Shown: positions 54,208 through 62,554 of the stretch, piece by piece
Position numbering within the stretch: position 1 is the first letter of the stretch
Layout: every line of letters begins with the position of its first letter
Origin: Clostridia bacterium
Lineage (GTDB): Bacteria; Bacillota; Clostridia; TANB77; CAG-465
Length of the DNA: 64,000 bases
Direction of reading: 5' to 3'
Assembly: GCA_017534305.1 (NCBI GenBank)
Contig: JAFWCU010000003.1
Location: 1 to 64,000, forward strand
Made by a program: the position numbers and the translations under genes
The notes under the pieces: generated by a model
Database searches by the model: none
What the model saw: the letters and a program-made list of their open reading frames with translations, nothing else
Told to the model about the DNA's origin: nothing

Positions 54208-55818
54208 CTATAAGCTTTTCTCTTTTTTCATTAGTTCAACATTATTTTCAAGATATTCATCATATGTGCATCTCTTGTCTATTATTCCATCATCTGTTAT
54301 TTCAATTATTCTATTGGCAATTGTTTGAACAAATTGGTGGTCATGAGATACAAACATAAGCTCTGCATTTGTTCTAATTAATCCTTCATTAAGTGCAGTA
54401 ATAGATTCAAGATCAAAATGGTTTGTAGGCTCATCTAAAAATACTAGGTTTGGTGCCTCAAGCATTGCTCTTGCCATCATACATCTTGCCTTTTCTCCAC
54501 CAGAAAGTACAGATATTTTCTTTAGAGCTTCATCTCCTGAAAACAGCATTCTACCTAAGAAGCTTCTAACTACTGTATCATCTGTAATACCATAATCGTC
54601 TTTAAGCCATTCAGTTATATTTTTATCTACTTTAAAGAATTCTTCATTATCTTGTGGTACATATGAAGGTTTAATTGTTTGACCAAATGTAATAGTACCA
54701 GTATCTGGTTTAACTTTTCCCATTATTATATCAAAAAGAGCAGTTTTTGCCACACCATTTCCACCAACAAGTGCAATTTTGTCTCCTTTTAATATTTTAA
54801 ATGATACATTATTTAATAGTTTCTCACCATCTAATGTATAAGAAACATTTTCAACAGAAAGTATTTCTTTACCAGATTCTCTTTCGGGTTTAAAATCTAT
54901 GAAAGGATATCTTCTTGTAGATGGTTTTATTTCATCAAGTTGAATCTTTTCTAATGTTTTCTTTCTAGATGTTGCTTGTTTAGACTTAGATGCGTTAGCA
55001 CTAAATCTTCTAATGAATTCTTCTAACTCTTTAATTTTTTCTTCTTTCTTCTTATTTGCATCTTTCATTTGTTTTAAAGCAAGTTGTGAAGACTCATACC
55101 AGAAATCATAGTTTCCAACAAACATATTAATTTTTCCATAATCTATATCTAGAATATGTGTACATACTTTGTTTAAGAAGTATCTATCATGAGATACAAC
55201 TATAACTGTATTTTCAAAATTAATTAAAAACTCTTCAAGCCAGCTAATAGCAGCCATATCTAAGTTGTTTGTAGGTTCGTCTAGTATCAATACATCTGGA
55301 TTTCCAAATAATGCTTGTGCAAGAAGAACTTTAACCTTTTCAGGTCCAGATAGTTCTTTCATTAAGCATTCGTGATATTCTGTATCAATTCCAAGACCAG
55401 TTAAAAGTTGAGCGGCATCAGTATCTGCCATCCATCCGTTAAGTTCTGCAAATTCTGCTTCTAGTTCTCCTGCTCTAATACCATCTTCATCATTAAAGTC
55501 TGGTTTTGCATATAATGCATCTTTTTCTTGCATTATTTCATATAATCTTTCGTTTCCACGAATAACTGTATCAATTACTTTTACATCATCATACATGTAG
55601 TGATCTTGTTTTAATATTCCAAGTCTTTCATCCTTTGTTTTATAAACTTCTCCTTCACTTGGTTCAAGATCTCCTGTTAATACTTTTAAAAATGTAGATT
55701 TACCAGCGCCATTAGCACCAATAATTCCATAACAGTTTCCTGGTGTAAATTTAACATTTACGTCCTCATATAATACTCTTTTTCCAAATCTTACTGTAAC
55801 TCCGTTTGTTCCTAACAT
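54208..55818 (-). CDS. ABC-F family ATPase (translation factor type)
   Basis: The 536-residue protein has two ABC domains: GANGAGKSTFLKVL with LSGPEKVKVLLAQAL and LDEPTNNLD; and GGNGVAKTALFDII with LSGGEKARCMMARAM and LDEPTNHFD. A P-site-tRNA-interaction-type linker (about 240-300) joins them. No membrane helices. The signature of the first domain is SGPEK instead of SGGQ and the second Walker A is GGNGVAKT, a conservative variation in some family members. Layout resembles YkpA/YbiT. ABC-F proteins bind ribosomes and relieve stalling or give antibiotic resistance. Confidence 0.92.
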   Translation of the reverse strand: MLGTNGVTVRFGKRVLYEDVNVKFTPGNCYGIIGANGAGKSTFLKVLTGDLEPSEGEVYKTKDERLGILKQDHYMYDDVKVIDTVIRGNERLYEIMQEKDALYAKPDFNDEDGIRAGELEAEFAELNGWMADTDAAQLLTGLGIDTEYHECLMKELSGPEKVKVLLAQALFGNPDVLILDEPTNNLDMAAISWLEEFLINFENTVIVVSHDRYFLNKVCTHILDIDYGKINMFVGNYDFWYESSQLALKQMKDANKKKEEKIKELEEFIRRFSANASKSKQATSRKKTLEKIQLDEIKPSTRRYPFIDFKPERESGKEILSVENVSYTLDGEKLLNNVSFKILKGDKIALVGGNGVAKTALFDIIMGKVKPDTGTITFGQTIKPSYVPQDNEEFFKVDKNITEWLKDDYGITDDTVVRSFLGRMLFSGDEALKKISVLSGGEKARCMMARAMLEAPNLVFLDEPTNHFDLESITALNEGLIRTNAELMFVSHDHQFVQTIANRIIEITDDGIIDKRCTYDEYLENNVELMKKEKSL

Positions 55819-55883
55819 TTCTCTCTCCTTTAAATACCATTATATTTTACTATAAAACACTAAAAAAAGCAAGGAAGAGCAAG

Positions 55884-55911
55884 TTGACATATGTAACTAA
55901 ATAATTACAAT
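55884..55911 (+). promoter_or_regulatory. Promoter of mscL
   Basis: TTGACA and TACAAT with a 16-bp spacer. Confidence 0.65.
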
Positions 55912-56001
55912 AATTGCTAAAATACATTAAGAAGAAATGCAAAATTAACTTTTTTCTTGTTTTTCTGTAAATTATATTGTATTATATAAATGGTGATTAA
56001 T

Positions 56002-56445
56002 ATGGATAAAAAAGAATTAAAAGAAAAAGCAAAAGGAAAAGCAAAATCTACTTTTGCTGAATTCAAAGAATTTGCACTAAAAGGAAACATTATGGACCTA
56101 GCTATAGGTATGGTTATGGGTGCTGCTTTCACAGCAATCGTAACAGCTGTAGTAGACAATGTGTTCTCTCCACTTATTGGTGCACTAACTTCTGGAATCA
56201 ACCTTGCAGAACTATCTGTAACAGTTGGCGGAGTTGAATTCGTATATGGAGCAGTTATTAACGCAATTGTTAGCTTCCTAATTATTTCTTTAGTAATGTT
56301 CTTAATTGTTAAAGCATTAGCTAAAGCAAACAGAAAAGACAAAGAAGAAGTTGCAGCTACAACTAAAACTTGTCCTTACTGTAAATCTGAAATAGATATT
56401 GAAGCAACAAGATGTCCACACTGCACAAGTCAAATTGAAGAATAG
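56002..56445 (+). CDS. mscL: Large-conductance mechanosensitive channel with C-terminal zinc ribbon
   Basis: The start at 56002 (MDKKELKEKAKGKAK) lies behind GGTGA; an upstream ATG has none. The 147-residue protein has the MscL core: FKEFALKGNIMDLAIGMVMGAAFTAIVTAVVDN (first helix), INAIVSFLIISLVMFLIVKAL (second helix) and then an unusual C-terminus CPYCKSEIDIEATRCPHC, a zinc-ribbon/rubredoxin-like knuckle, in place of the normal cytoplasmic helix bundle. It opens under membrane tension to save cells from osmotic shock. It is a single gene with its own terminator. Confidence 0.93.
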   Translation: MDKKELKEKAKGKAKSTFAEFKEFALKGNIMDLAIGMVMGAAFTAIVTAVVDNVFSPLIGALTSGINLAELSVTVGGVEFVYGAVINAIVSFLIISLVMFLIVKALAKANRKDKEEVAATTKTCPYCKSEIDIEATRCPHCTSQIEE

Positions 56446-56455
56446 TAAAAAATAT

Positions 56456-56481
56456 AGTCCCCAGTAAATGGGGACTTTTTT
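56456..56481 (+). terminator. Terminator of mscL
   Basis: AGTCCCC pairs with GGGGACT around AGTAAAT, followed by TTTTTTAT. Confidence 0.92.
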
Positions 56482-56514
56482 ATGTGCATATGGGTTACAT
56501 GCTTGTTTAGGTAT

Positions 56515-56542
56515 AATAAAAAACCACGAGTAATCGTGGTTT
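56515..56542 (-). terminator. Terminator of the HU gene
   Basis: AAACCACGA pairs with TCGTGGTTT around TTAC, followed by a T-run on the minus strand. Confidence 0.9.
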
Positions 56543-56554
56543 TATTTAATCGAA

Positions 56555-56833
56555 TTATTTTTTGTTAACTAATTCTTTTAAAGCTTTACCAGCTTTGAAT
56601 ACTGGAGCTTTAGATGCTGGTATTTTAATTTCAGCCTTAGTTTGTGGGTTTCTTCCTTTTCTAGCAGCTCTTTGTCTAACTTCGAAAGTTCCGAATCCTA
56701 CTAATTGAACTTTTTCTCCTTTTTTAAGTGCACCTTCAACACTAGTAACGAAAGCGTCTAATGCTGTTTCAGCAGCTTTTTTAGTTAGTTTGCTTTCTTC
56801 TGCGATTTTTGCGATAAGTTCAGCTTTATTCAT
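56555..56833 (-). CDS. hup: HU-family histone-like DNA-binding protein
   Basis: The 92-residue HU protein has [28 protein letters not shown], the [20 protein letters not shown] arm and [19 protein letters not shown]. It bends DNA and shapes the nucleoid. Monocistronic with its own promoter and terminator. The start has GGAGGT. Confidence 0.96.
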   Translation of the reverse strand: MNKAELIAKIAEESKLTKKAAETALDAFVTSVEGALKKGEKVQLVGFGTFEVRQRAARKGRNPQTKAEIKIPASKAPVFKAGKALKELVNKK

Positions 56834-56865
56834 AATATATTACCTCCTTGCTTACTTACACCTAA

Positions 56866-56894
56866 AATATACTACAAAACACTAGTAATGTCAA
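56866..56894 (-). promoter_or_regulatory. Promoter of the HU gene
   Basis: On the minus strand TTGACA and TATATT with a 17-bp spacer. Confidence 0.8.
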
Positions 56895-56937
56895 CACTTT
56901 TCGTGCTTTTTTTAGCTATTTTTAAGCGATTTTTCAG

Positions 56938-58527
56938 TTATATTTTAAGTATTTTACATATTTGGTTACCATAAGGCAATTGTTTTATTTCTTCCCTATT
57001 TAAAACTTTAAATAAAAGTACTAATATTACATATACAATTACAGCAATTCCAATAGCCAAAATAGTAGATATTGCATTGCCTATGTGTATTACCATTCCA
57101 AGTTTATATGCACCAAATGCAACAAGTCCCATTATGGCACTAGCAATAAATGGTTTAATTACAATGTCTTTTATATTCATATGCATCTTTAATGATCTAA
57201 ATAGTACTAAAGCACAAATCAAAAATGCTGATGCACTAAATATAATGCTTGTTATTGCTGGAACTACTTCACCATAGATTGGAATAAACGCTACATTCAA
57301 TACGTATTTAATAACTGTACCTGCTAGCAATGCAAGACCAGGAACAATTAATTTTCCAATTCCTTGTAATGCTCCTGTTAATGTTTGGCTAAGTACTGAG
57401 AAGAATAATAGCCAACATTCTATTTGAAGAAGTAGAGCTCCTTCTGGTGCATTAGGAAATAGCATATTAAATATTGGTTGTGCCAATACAAATAATCCAA
57501 ATGTACAAGGTAGTGCAATAAGTGAAGATATTTTTAAAGAATAGTTTATCTTGTCTATTGCCTCATCTTTTCTATGCTTTGCTATTGCAGATGAAATAAA
57601 TGGTACAAGTGCTACAGAAAACGCAACATTTATACTTAATGGTATAGCAAGAAGTATATCTACCTTACCAGATAAAATTCCATATTTTGCATTAGCAGTA
57701 ATTATATCGTATCCTTTTTGTTGTAATCCATTTACAACAGTTATAACATCTATTAGTCCTGCAAGTGTAGAAACCACACTACCAAATGCAATAGGAATTG
57801 CATAAGATAAAAGCTTTTTTGTTATCTTTCCTCTAGATTCTACTGGGAATCTTTCAGATTTATTAATTTCATTCCATATTTCCTTCTTGTTTTTCATATA
57901 GTATCTAACCAAATAGAAAAATGCAGAAGATGTTGCAACAGTAGTTGCAAGTGTTGAACCTGCTGCCATAACCTCAGGACTATGTCCTATTAACATATAT
58001 ACAAATATTACAGAAAAAACACAGTTAATTATTTGTTCAATAATTTGCGCCTTTGAATACTCACTAACATTCTCCATTCCAATAAAATATCCACGAAGCA
58101 CTGCAGACATTGATACAAATATTATTGCAGGTGACAACGCCATAAGTGTATATTTAACTCCAGGGTTGTTTAACAAATGTGTTGCTATAAATCCAGAGCC
58201 GAAGAATAATCCTAAGGCAAACATTGTTGCAATACTTACAAATACAACAAAAGCTGTCTTAAATATTCTATGTGCTCCTTTTTTATCCCCAAGCGTTCTT
58301 TTTTCTGAAACCAATTTTGAAATAGTATTAGGTATACCCATAGTAGCAATAGCAAGTATAAATGTATATACTTGGTAACCTGAACCATAATAACTATTTC
58401 CTACATCGGCAAATTGTGGTATATTGGTTTGCACAATTCTATATACAAAGCCAAGTAGTTTTATTAATATCTGAGAGAGCATAATTACAAATACGCCCTT
58501 CATAAATGATTGCTTTTTAATAGCCAA
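56938..58527 (-). CDS. SpoVB-type MOP-superfamily flippase
   Basis: The 529-residue protein has about fourteen membrane helices and the family's N-terminus SFMKGVFVIMLSQILIKLLGFVYRIVQTN, with the GMPNTISKLVSEK-like segment MGIPNTISKLVSEKRTLG. It is of the polysaccharide biosynthesis/MurJ family; the layout is most like stage V sporulation protein B, which in Bacillus acts in spore cortex precursor export. A MurJ-like role in vegetative growth is also possible. It is monocistronic. The start has GGAGG. Confidence 0.85.
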   Translation of the reverse strand: MAIKKQSFMKGVFVIMLSQILIKLLGFVYRIVQTNIPQFADVGNSYYGSGYQVYTFILAIATMGIPNTISKLVSEKRTLGDKKGAHRIFKTAFVVFVSIATMFALGLFFGSGFIATHLLNNPGVKYTLMALSPAIIFVSMSAVLRGYFIGMENVSEYSKAQIIEQIINCVFSVIFVYMLIGHSPEVMAAGSTLATTVATSSAFFYLVRYYMKNKKEIWNEINKSERFPVESRGKITKKLLSYAIPIAFGSVVSTLAGLIDVITVVNGLQQKGYDIITANAKYGILSGKVDILLAIPLSINVAFSVALVPFISSAIAKHRKDEAIDKINYSLKISSLIALPCTFGLFVLAQPIFNMLFPNAPEGALLLQIECWLLFFSVLSQTLTGALQGIGKLIVPGLALLAGTVIKYVLNVAFIPIYGEVVPAITSIIFSASAFLICALVLFRSLKMHMNIKDIVIKPFIASAIMGLVAFGAYKLGMVIHIGNAISTILAIGIAVIVYVILVLLFKVLNREEIKQLPYGNQICKILKI

Positions 58528-58638
58528 AAAAATTTCCTCCTCTTTAGTTTTCTATGTCAAATTTATACTTTTATGATTGTATAAATAAAAATACATAATT
58601 ATATTATATCCTTAAAGTTCTACTTTTTCTATACTATA

Positions 58639-58667
58639 TTGCTTTTTTTCACAAATTGAGCTATAAT
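58639..58667 (+). promoter_or_regulatory. Promoter of rluA-family gene, next to the start codon
   Basis: TTGCTT and TATAAT with a 17-bp spacer. The -10 ends seven bases before the ATG, so the transcript would begin at or near the start codon. Confidence 0.75.
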
Positions 58668-58674
58668 TTTTGTC

Positions 58675-59571
58675 ATGAAAGAGATAATTGTAACAAATTC
58701 AAGCAACATTTTTAATTACATAAAAGACTCTTTTCCAAACCTTTCAACAAACGCTTTACACAAAGCTTTTAGAAACAAGGATATAAGAGTAAACAATGTA
58801 AAAACTAATAACGAAAAGCTTGATATCAAAAAAAATGATTTAATACAAATTTATATAGAAGATAACACATTGTATGGTTTTCCAAAAGAACTAACTACTG
58901 TTTATGAAGACGAAAACATTCTTGTAGTATATAAACCTCAAGGGCTACTATCTAATGAAGAACATGGAAATAATGAACCAACTTACGAAGACTATGTAAA
59001 GAAAGTTAAAGGAGAAAACATTCAAATCTGTCATAGACTAGATAGAAATACAGCAGGTCTTCTTATTTTTGGGAAAAATCAAGAAGCATATAAAGAGCTT
59101 TTAGACGCTTTTAAACTTGGATACATATATAAAGAATACTATACATATGTTGTTGGCAGTGATATTAATCCACAAAAACAACACTTAGAAAATTACTTAT
59201 TTAAAGATGAAAAAACTGGATTTTCTAAAGTATATGACACAAAGACTAAAGGTTCAGTACAAATAGTAACAGATATTGAAGTAGATACTGTGTATAAAAA
59301 GCTAAACTATACCACTTTAAAAGTAACAATACATACTGGAAAAACACATCAAATACGTGCACTTATGGCACACATTAATCATCCAATTATTGGAGATTCA
59401 AAATATGGAAGAAATGAAGTAAATAAAAAGTTTAAAAAATATAAACAAATGCTATATGCAGTTAAATATACTTTTAAATTTCCAAAAGAATCTACTCTAT
59501 CATATTTAAATGATAAAACAATAAAATTAGATGATAGCTTTTATTTAGGAAAAATTGAAGGGACAAAATAG
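58675..59571 (+). CDS. RluA-family pseudouridine synthase
   Basis: The 298-residue protein has an N-terminal S4-like domain (SFPNLSTNALHKAFRNKDIRVN) and the RluA catalytic region with VVYKPQGLLS, ICHRLDRNTAGLLIFGKN (catalytic Asp in HRLD), YKEYYTYVVG and HTGKTHQIRALMAHINHPIIGDSKYG. It modifies uridines in 23S rRNA or tRNA; the target is not predicted. No ribosome binding site precedes the ATG and the promoter is very close, so it may be leaderless. Confidence 0.94.
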   Translation: MKEIIVTNSSNIFNYIKDSFPNLSTNALHKAFRNKDIRVNNVKTNNEKLDIKKNDLIQIYIEDNTLYGFPKELTTVYEDENILVVYKPQGLLSNEEHGNNEPTYEDYVKKVKGENIQICHRLDRNTAGLLIFGKNQEAYKELLDAFKLGYIYKEYYTYVVGSDINPQKQHLENYLFKDEKTGFSKVYDTKTKGSVQIVTDIEVDTVYKKLNYTTLKVTIHTGKTHQIRALMAHINHPIIGDSKYGRNEVNKKFKKYKQMLYAVKYTFKFPKESTLSYLNDKTIKLDDSFYLGKIEGTK

Positions 59572-59587
59572 TCTCTTCTTTTTTTTA
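59557..59587 (+). terminator. Terminator of the pseudouridine synthase gene
   Basis: GAAGGGAC pairs with GTCTCTTC (one G-U) and TTTTTTTT follows; it overlaps the last codons. Confidence 0.85.
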
Positions 59588-59629
59588 TCAAAAATAAAAA
59601 ATCAGAATATACTACATTGAGGTGACTTT

Positions 59630-60604
59630 ATGTTAAAAATTGCTATAGTAGGAGCAACAGGCCTAGTTGGCCAAACTTTTTTACAAGTTTTAGAGGAAAA
59701 AGAAATTCAAGCAGATTATACGCTTTTTGCATCCTCTAAATCAAAAGGAAAAATAATAAACTTTATGAATAAAGATTATGAAGTACAAGAATTAACTAAA
59801 GAGATAAACTTTAATTCATATGACTATGCGTTATTTTCTGCAGGAAGTGAAATTGCAAAAGAATATGCACCTCTTTTTGCAAAAAACGGAGCTGTAGTAA
59901 TAGATAATAGTAGTGCATTTAGAATGGATAAATCTGTACCACTAATTGTGCCAGAAATAAACTTTGAAGATGCACAAAATAACCTTGGAATAATAGCAAA
60001 TCCAAATTGTTCAACAATTCAAGCAGTCCTTCCTTTAAAAGCAATAGATGAAAAATACAAATTAAAAAGAGTAATATATAGTACATACCAAGCAGTATCT
60101 GGTGCTGGAAAACGAGGAATAGATGATTTATTATTAGACAATGCAAACAAATTTCCATACCATATAAAAAATAATGTAATCCCCCATATTGATACTTTCG
60201 ATGAAAGTGGATATACAAAAGAAGAACTTAAAATGATAAATGAAACAAGAAAAATACTAAAGCATCCAAACCTATCAATTACAGCAACATGTGCAAGAGT
60301 TCCTGTTCTAAACTCACATGCAGAAAGTATAAACGTTGAAACTGAATATCCTTTCAGAATTGAAGATTTAAAGCATTACTTAAATAACTTTGAAGGTATC
60401 ATTGTTACAGACGAAACAAAAAATAATATTTATCCTCTAAATACCATTGCAAATGGTACAGATAATGTATATGTAGGAAGGATACGAAGAGATTATTCTG
60501 TAGAAAACGGAATAAACTTTTGGTGTGTTGCAGATAATATCAGAAAAGGTGCTGCATCAAATGCAGTTCAAATACTTGAAAAACTAATACAAAAAAGGAC
60601 CTAA
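59630..60604 (+). CDS. asd: Aspartate-semialdehyde dehydrogenase
   Basis: The 324-residue enzyme reduces aspartyl phosphate to aspartate semialdehyde, on the way to lysine, diaminopimelate, threonine and methionine. It has AIVGATGLVGQTFLQVL (NADP site), VVIDNSSAFRMD, ANPNCSTIQAVLPL with the catalytic Cys, TYQAVSGAGKRGIDDL and CARVPVLNSHAE. Length is normal. Lacking other lysine or threonine genes nearby, it stands alone. GAGGTG is the ribosome binding site. Confidence 0.96.
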   Translation: MLKIAIVGATGLVGQTFLQVLEEKEIQADYTLFASSKSKGKIINFMNKDYEVQELTKEINFNSYDYALFSAGSEIAKEYAPLFAKNGAVVIDNSSAFRMDKSVPLIVPEINFEDAQNNLGIIANPNCSTIQAVLPLKAIDEKYKLKRVIYSTYQAVSGAGKRGIDDLLLDNANKFPYHIKNNVIPHIDTFDESGYTKEELKMINETRKILKHPNLSITATCARVPVLNSHAESINVETEYPFRIEDLKHYLNNFEGIIVTDETKNNIYPLNTIANGTDNVYVGRIRRDYSVENGINFWCVADNIRKGAASNAVQILEKLIQKRT

Positions 60605-60624
60605 GAATTAATCTTAAGTCCTTT
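60590..60624 (-). terminator. Terminator of the DUF2207 gene
   Basis: AAAGGACTTAAGA pairs with TCTTAGGTCCTTT (one G-U) around TTAAT on the minus strand, followed by TTTG. Confidence 0.85.
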
Positions 60625-60650
60625 ATTTTTAGATTTAGTTTTGGTTGCGA

Positions 60651-62543
60651 CTATCTTCCACCGCCGCCACCGCCGCCTCCTCCTCCGCCGCCACCGCCGG
60701 AGAATCCGCCGCCTCCACCAGATCCTGATGAAGAGACAGAAGAAATAGACGAGCTAATTGAATCTGAAAATCCTTTTGAAAAGTTTGTATGAGAAACTAA
60801 ATACATAGTTGAATAATGATCAAAGTATTCATTGTTATTCATTTCTGGATACTTAACTTTAAGTTGTTTAATTACTTCATCTGCCATTCCAAATGCTGTT
60901 GCATAAACTAAGAAATGTTCCCAAACTACAATAGCAGGTAATTCTTTTTGATCCATCATTGAAAAATCTTTCATAAACTTTTTAAAGGCTTCCCATTTGT
61001 TTATTTCATCTACACCTTTTTGTGTATGTTGATTTATTGTATGACATGCTTTAGAAGATAAAATCCATGAGCCTACTGCAAGTACAAAAAATACAAATAC
61101 TCCAATTCCTATAACTTCTGGAAATGAATCTTCAAAAGCGAATAAAAATGACATTAGTGCAAAGAAGAATAATGCAAATGTTGGAAGAATAGCAATAAGT
61201 ACTAACTTATTATATACAGATATTTCTTTTTCATCTGTATATCCTTCATTTTTTAAGAATTTCTTTTCATCTTCTACAACATCTGTAATTAGTTTATTTA
61301 CACTAGTATAATTCTTCTTAATATGTTTTTCTAATTCTTTTACAGATATCTTTTCTTTATCTTCAGTAGCAGCTTTAACAAATTCAAAAATTCTTTTTTC
61401 ATCTGCTTTTAATCCATCTGTAGATATTGTTTTATCTGGAATTATATTTATTAACTCTTTACCCTTTTCATCATTTAAAACTTCAAATTTAAGGTATTTC
61501 TTTAAATTTAAATCCATTAAAGTTGCGCTAAATACTTTACCAAAATCTAAAACAGGATATTGTGTAGATTTATTTAGTAATGTAACAGCTTCTGCAGGAG
61601 TTGCATCTTCTCTTGGTAGTTCTCTAAAATAGTCATATTTAGTTAAAGGTTCATATTTTTTAGTTCCTCTTTTTAACGTTTTAATTGGGAAATAATATTG
61701 AACTGCAAGAACTATTAATGATACTAATCCTACACCACCTAATGTGAATTTTTGAGTTGTAGCTTGTCTTTCACGTCTAACATTTGCTTCTTGTGCCCAA
61801 ACTGTTTCTTCAGCTATAATATCATCTATATCTATAGATTTATCTGGTCTTTTAGAAATAGTCAAATCTGTTGTTGGAAAAGCAACTCTAACTTCTACAA
61901 ATTCACGTGAAGGAATATCTTCAAGGTTAAATTCTACTGTATTACTATTAGTAGCATAAATTGTTCCTCTTAAAGTATTAGTATGTCCCCAAACTTTAAT
62001 ATCCCCTTTACTATACTCTGATGGTAATTTAATGGTTCCGTTTATTTTATCCATTGGAACTTCAAACTCTTCACCAACAAATTTCCAATAAAGTTCTGCA
62101 AAGTCTTCATGTAAAGTTACCGCATCTTCAACCACATAGCTTATTTGATAGTTTTTTGTTCCACTTGAGTTGTCCATTCCAATTCCCCAAGCAATTTCAA
62201 ATTTTTCGCCATTGTCTATTTCTAAAGCATAGAAGTAACCTTTATCCACATGATATTTTTCTACAAAACTCTCTTTAAAAAATCTACCAGTATCTAAATC
62301 TTTAATTTCAACATCTGTAATACCACTATATCTAGTAGGGTCAACATACCAATTTTTAAATAAAGTATTTGTTTCATCTACATGTATTTTCCATGTTTCC
62401 ACAACCTTCATACTTCCGTCTGGATTAACAGTAGCATCAATATCTAGCTGTTTCATTTCCAAATCTGAAGCATATACATTAGTTGCAAAACAAACTGAAA
62501 AAAACAAGAAAACAAAAATTAAAATTTTAATATACTTTTTCAT
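60651..62543 (-). CDS. DUF2207 membrane protein with glycine-rich tail
   Basis: The start at 62543 (MKKYIKILIFVFLFFSVCF) lies five bases from GGAGG; an upstream GTG overlaps that site. A signal peptide leads into an extracellular DUF2207 beta domain (about 25-240, with VDATVNPDGSMKVVETWKI-like DIDATVNPDGSMKVVETWK). A membrane helix near 265 follows, then a cytosolic helical region, two further helices (about 445-490), and a Gly/Ser-rich tail (GSGGGGGFSGGGGGGGG). Role unknown. It is co-directional with and adjacent to the PEP-domain gene, so probably one operon. Confidence 0.9.
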   Translation of the reverse strand: MKKYIKILIFVFLFFSVCFATNVYASDLEMKQLDIDATVNPDGSMKVVETWKIHVDETNTLFKNWYVDPTRYSGITDVEIKDLDTGRFFKESFVEKYHVDKGYFYALEIDNGEKFEIAWGIGMDNSSGTKNYQISYVVEDAVTLHEDFAELYWKFVGEEFEVPMDKINGTIKLPSEYSKGDIKVWGHTNTLRGTIYATNSNTVEFNLEDIPSREFVEVRVAFPTTDLTISKRPDKSIDIDDIIAEETVWAQEANVRRERQATTQKFTLGGVGLVSLIVLAVQYYFPIKTLKRGTKKYEPLTKYDYFRELPREDATPAEAVTLLNKSTQYPVLDFGKVFSATLMDLNLKKYLKFEVLNDEKGKELINIIPDKTISTDGLKADEKRIFEFVKAATEDKEKISVKELEKHIKKNYTSVNKLITDVVEDEKKFLKNEGYTDEKEISVYNKLVLIAILPTFALFFFALMSFLFAFEDSFPEVIGIGVFVFFVLAVGSWILSSKACHTINQHTQKGVDEINKWEAFKKFMKDFSMMDQKELPAIVVWEHFLVYATAFGMADEVIKQLKVKYPEMNNNEYFDHYSTMYLVSHTNFSKGFSDSISSSISSVSSSGSGGGGGFSGGGGGGGGGGGGGGR

Positions 62544-62554
62544 AATATCCTCCA

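Noticed and set aside
55917-56342. Minus-strand ORF overlapping mscL
   Set aside because: The plus-strand frame encodes a clear MscL; the opposite ORF has no homology or ribosome binding site.
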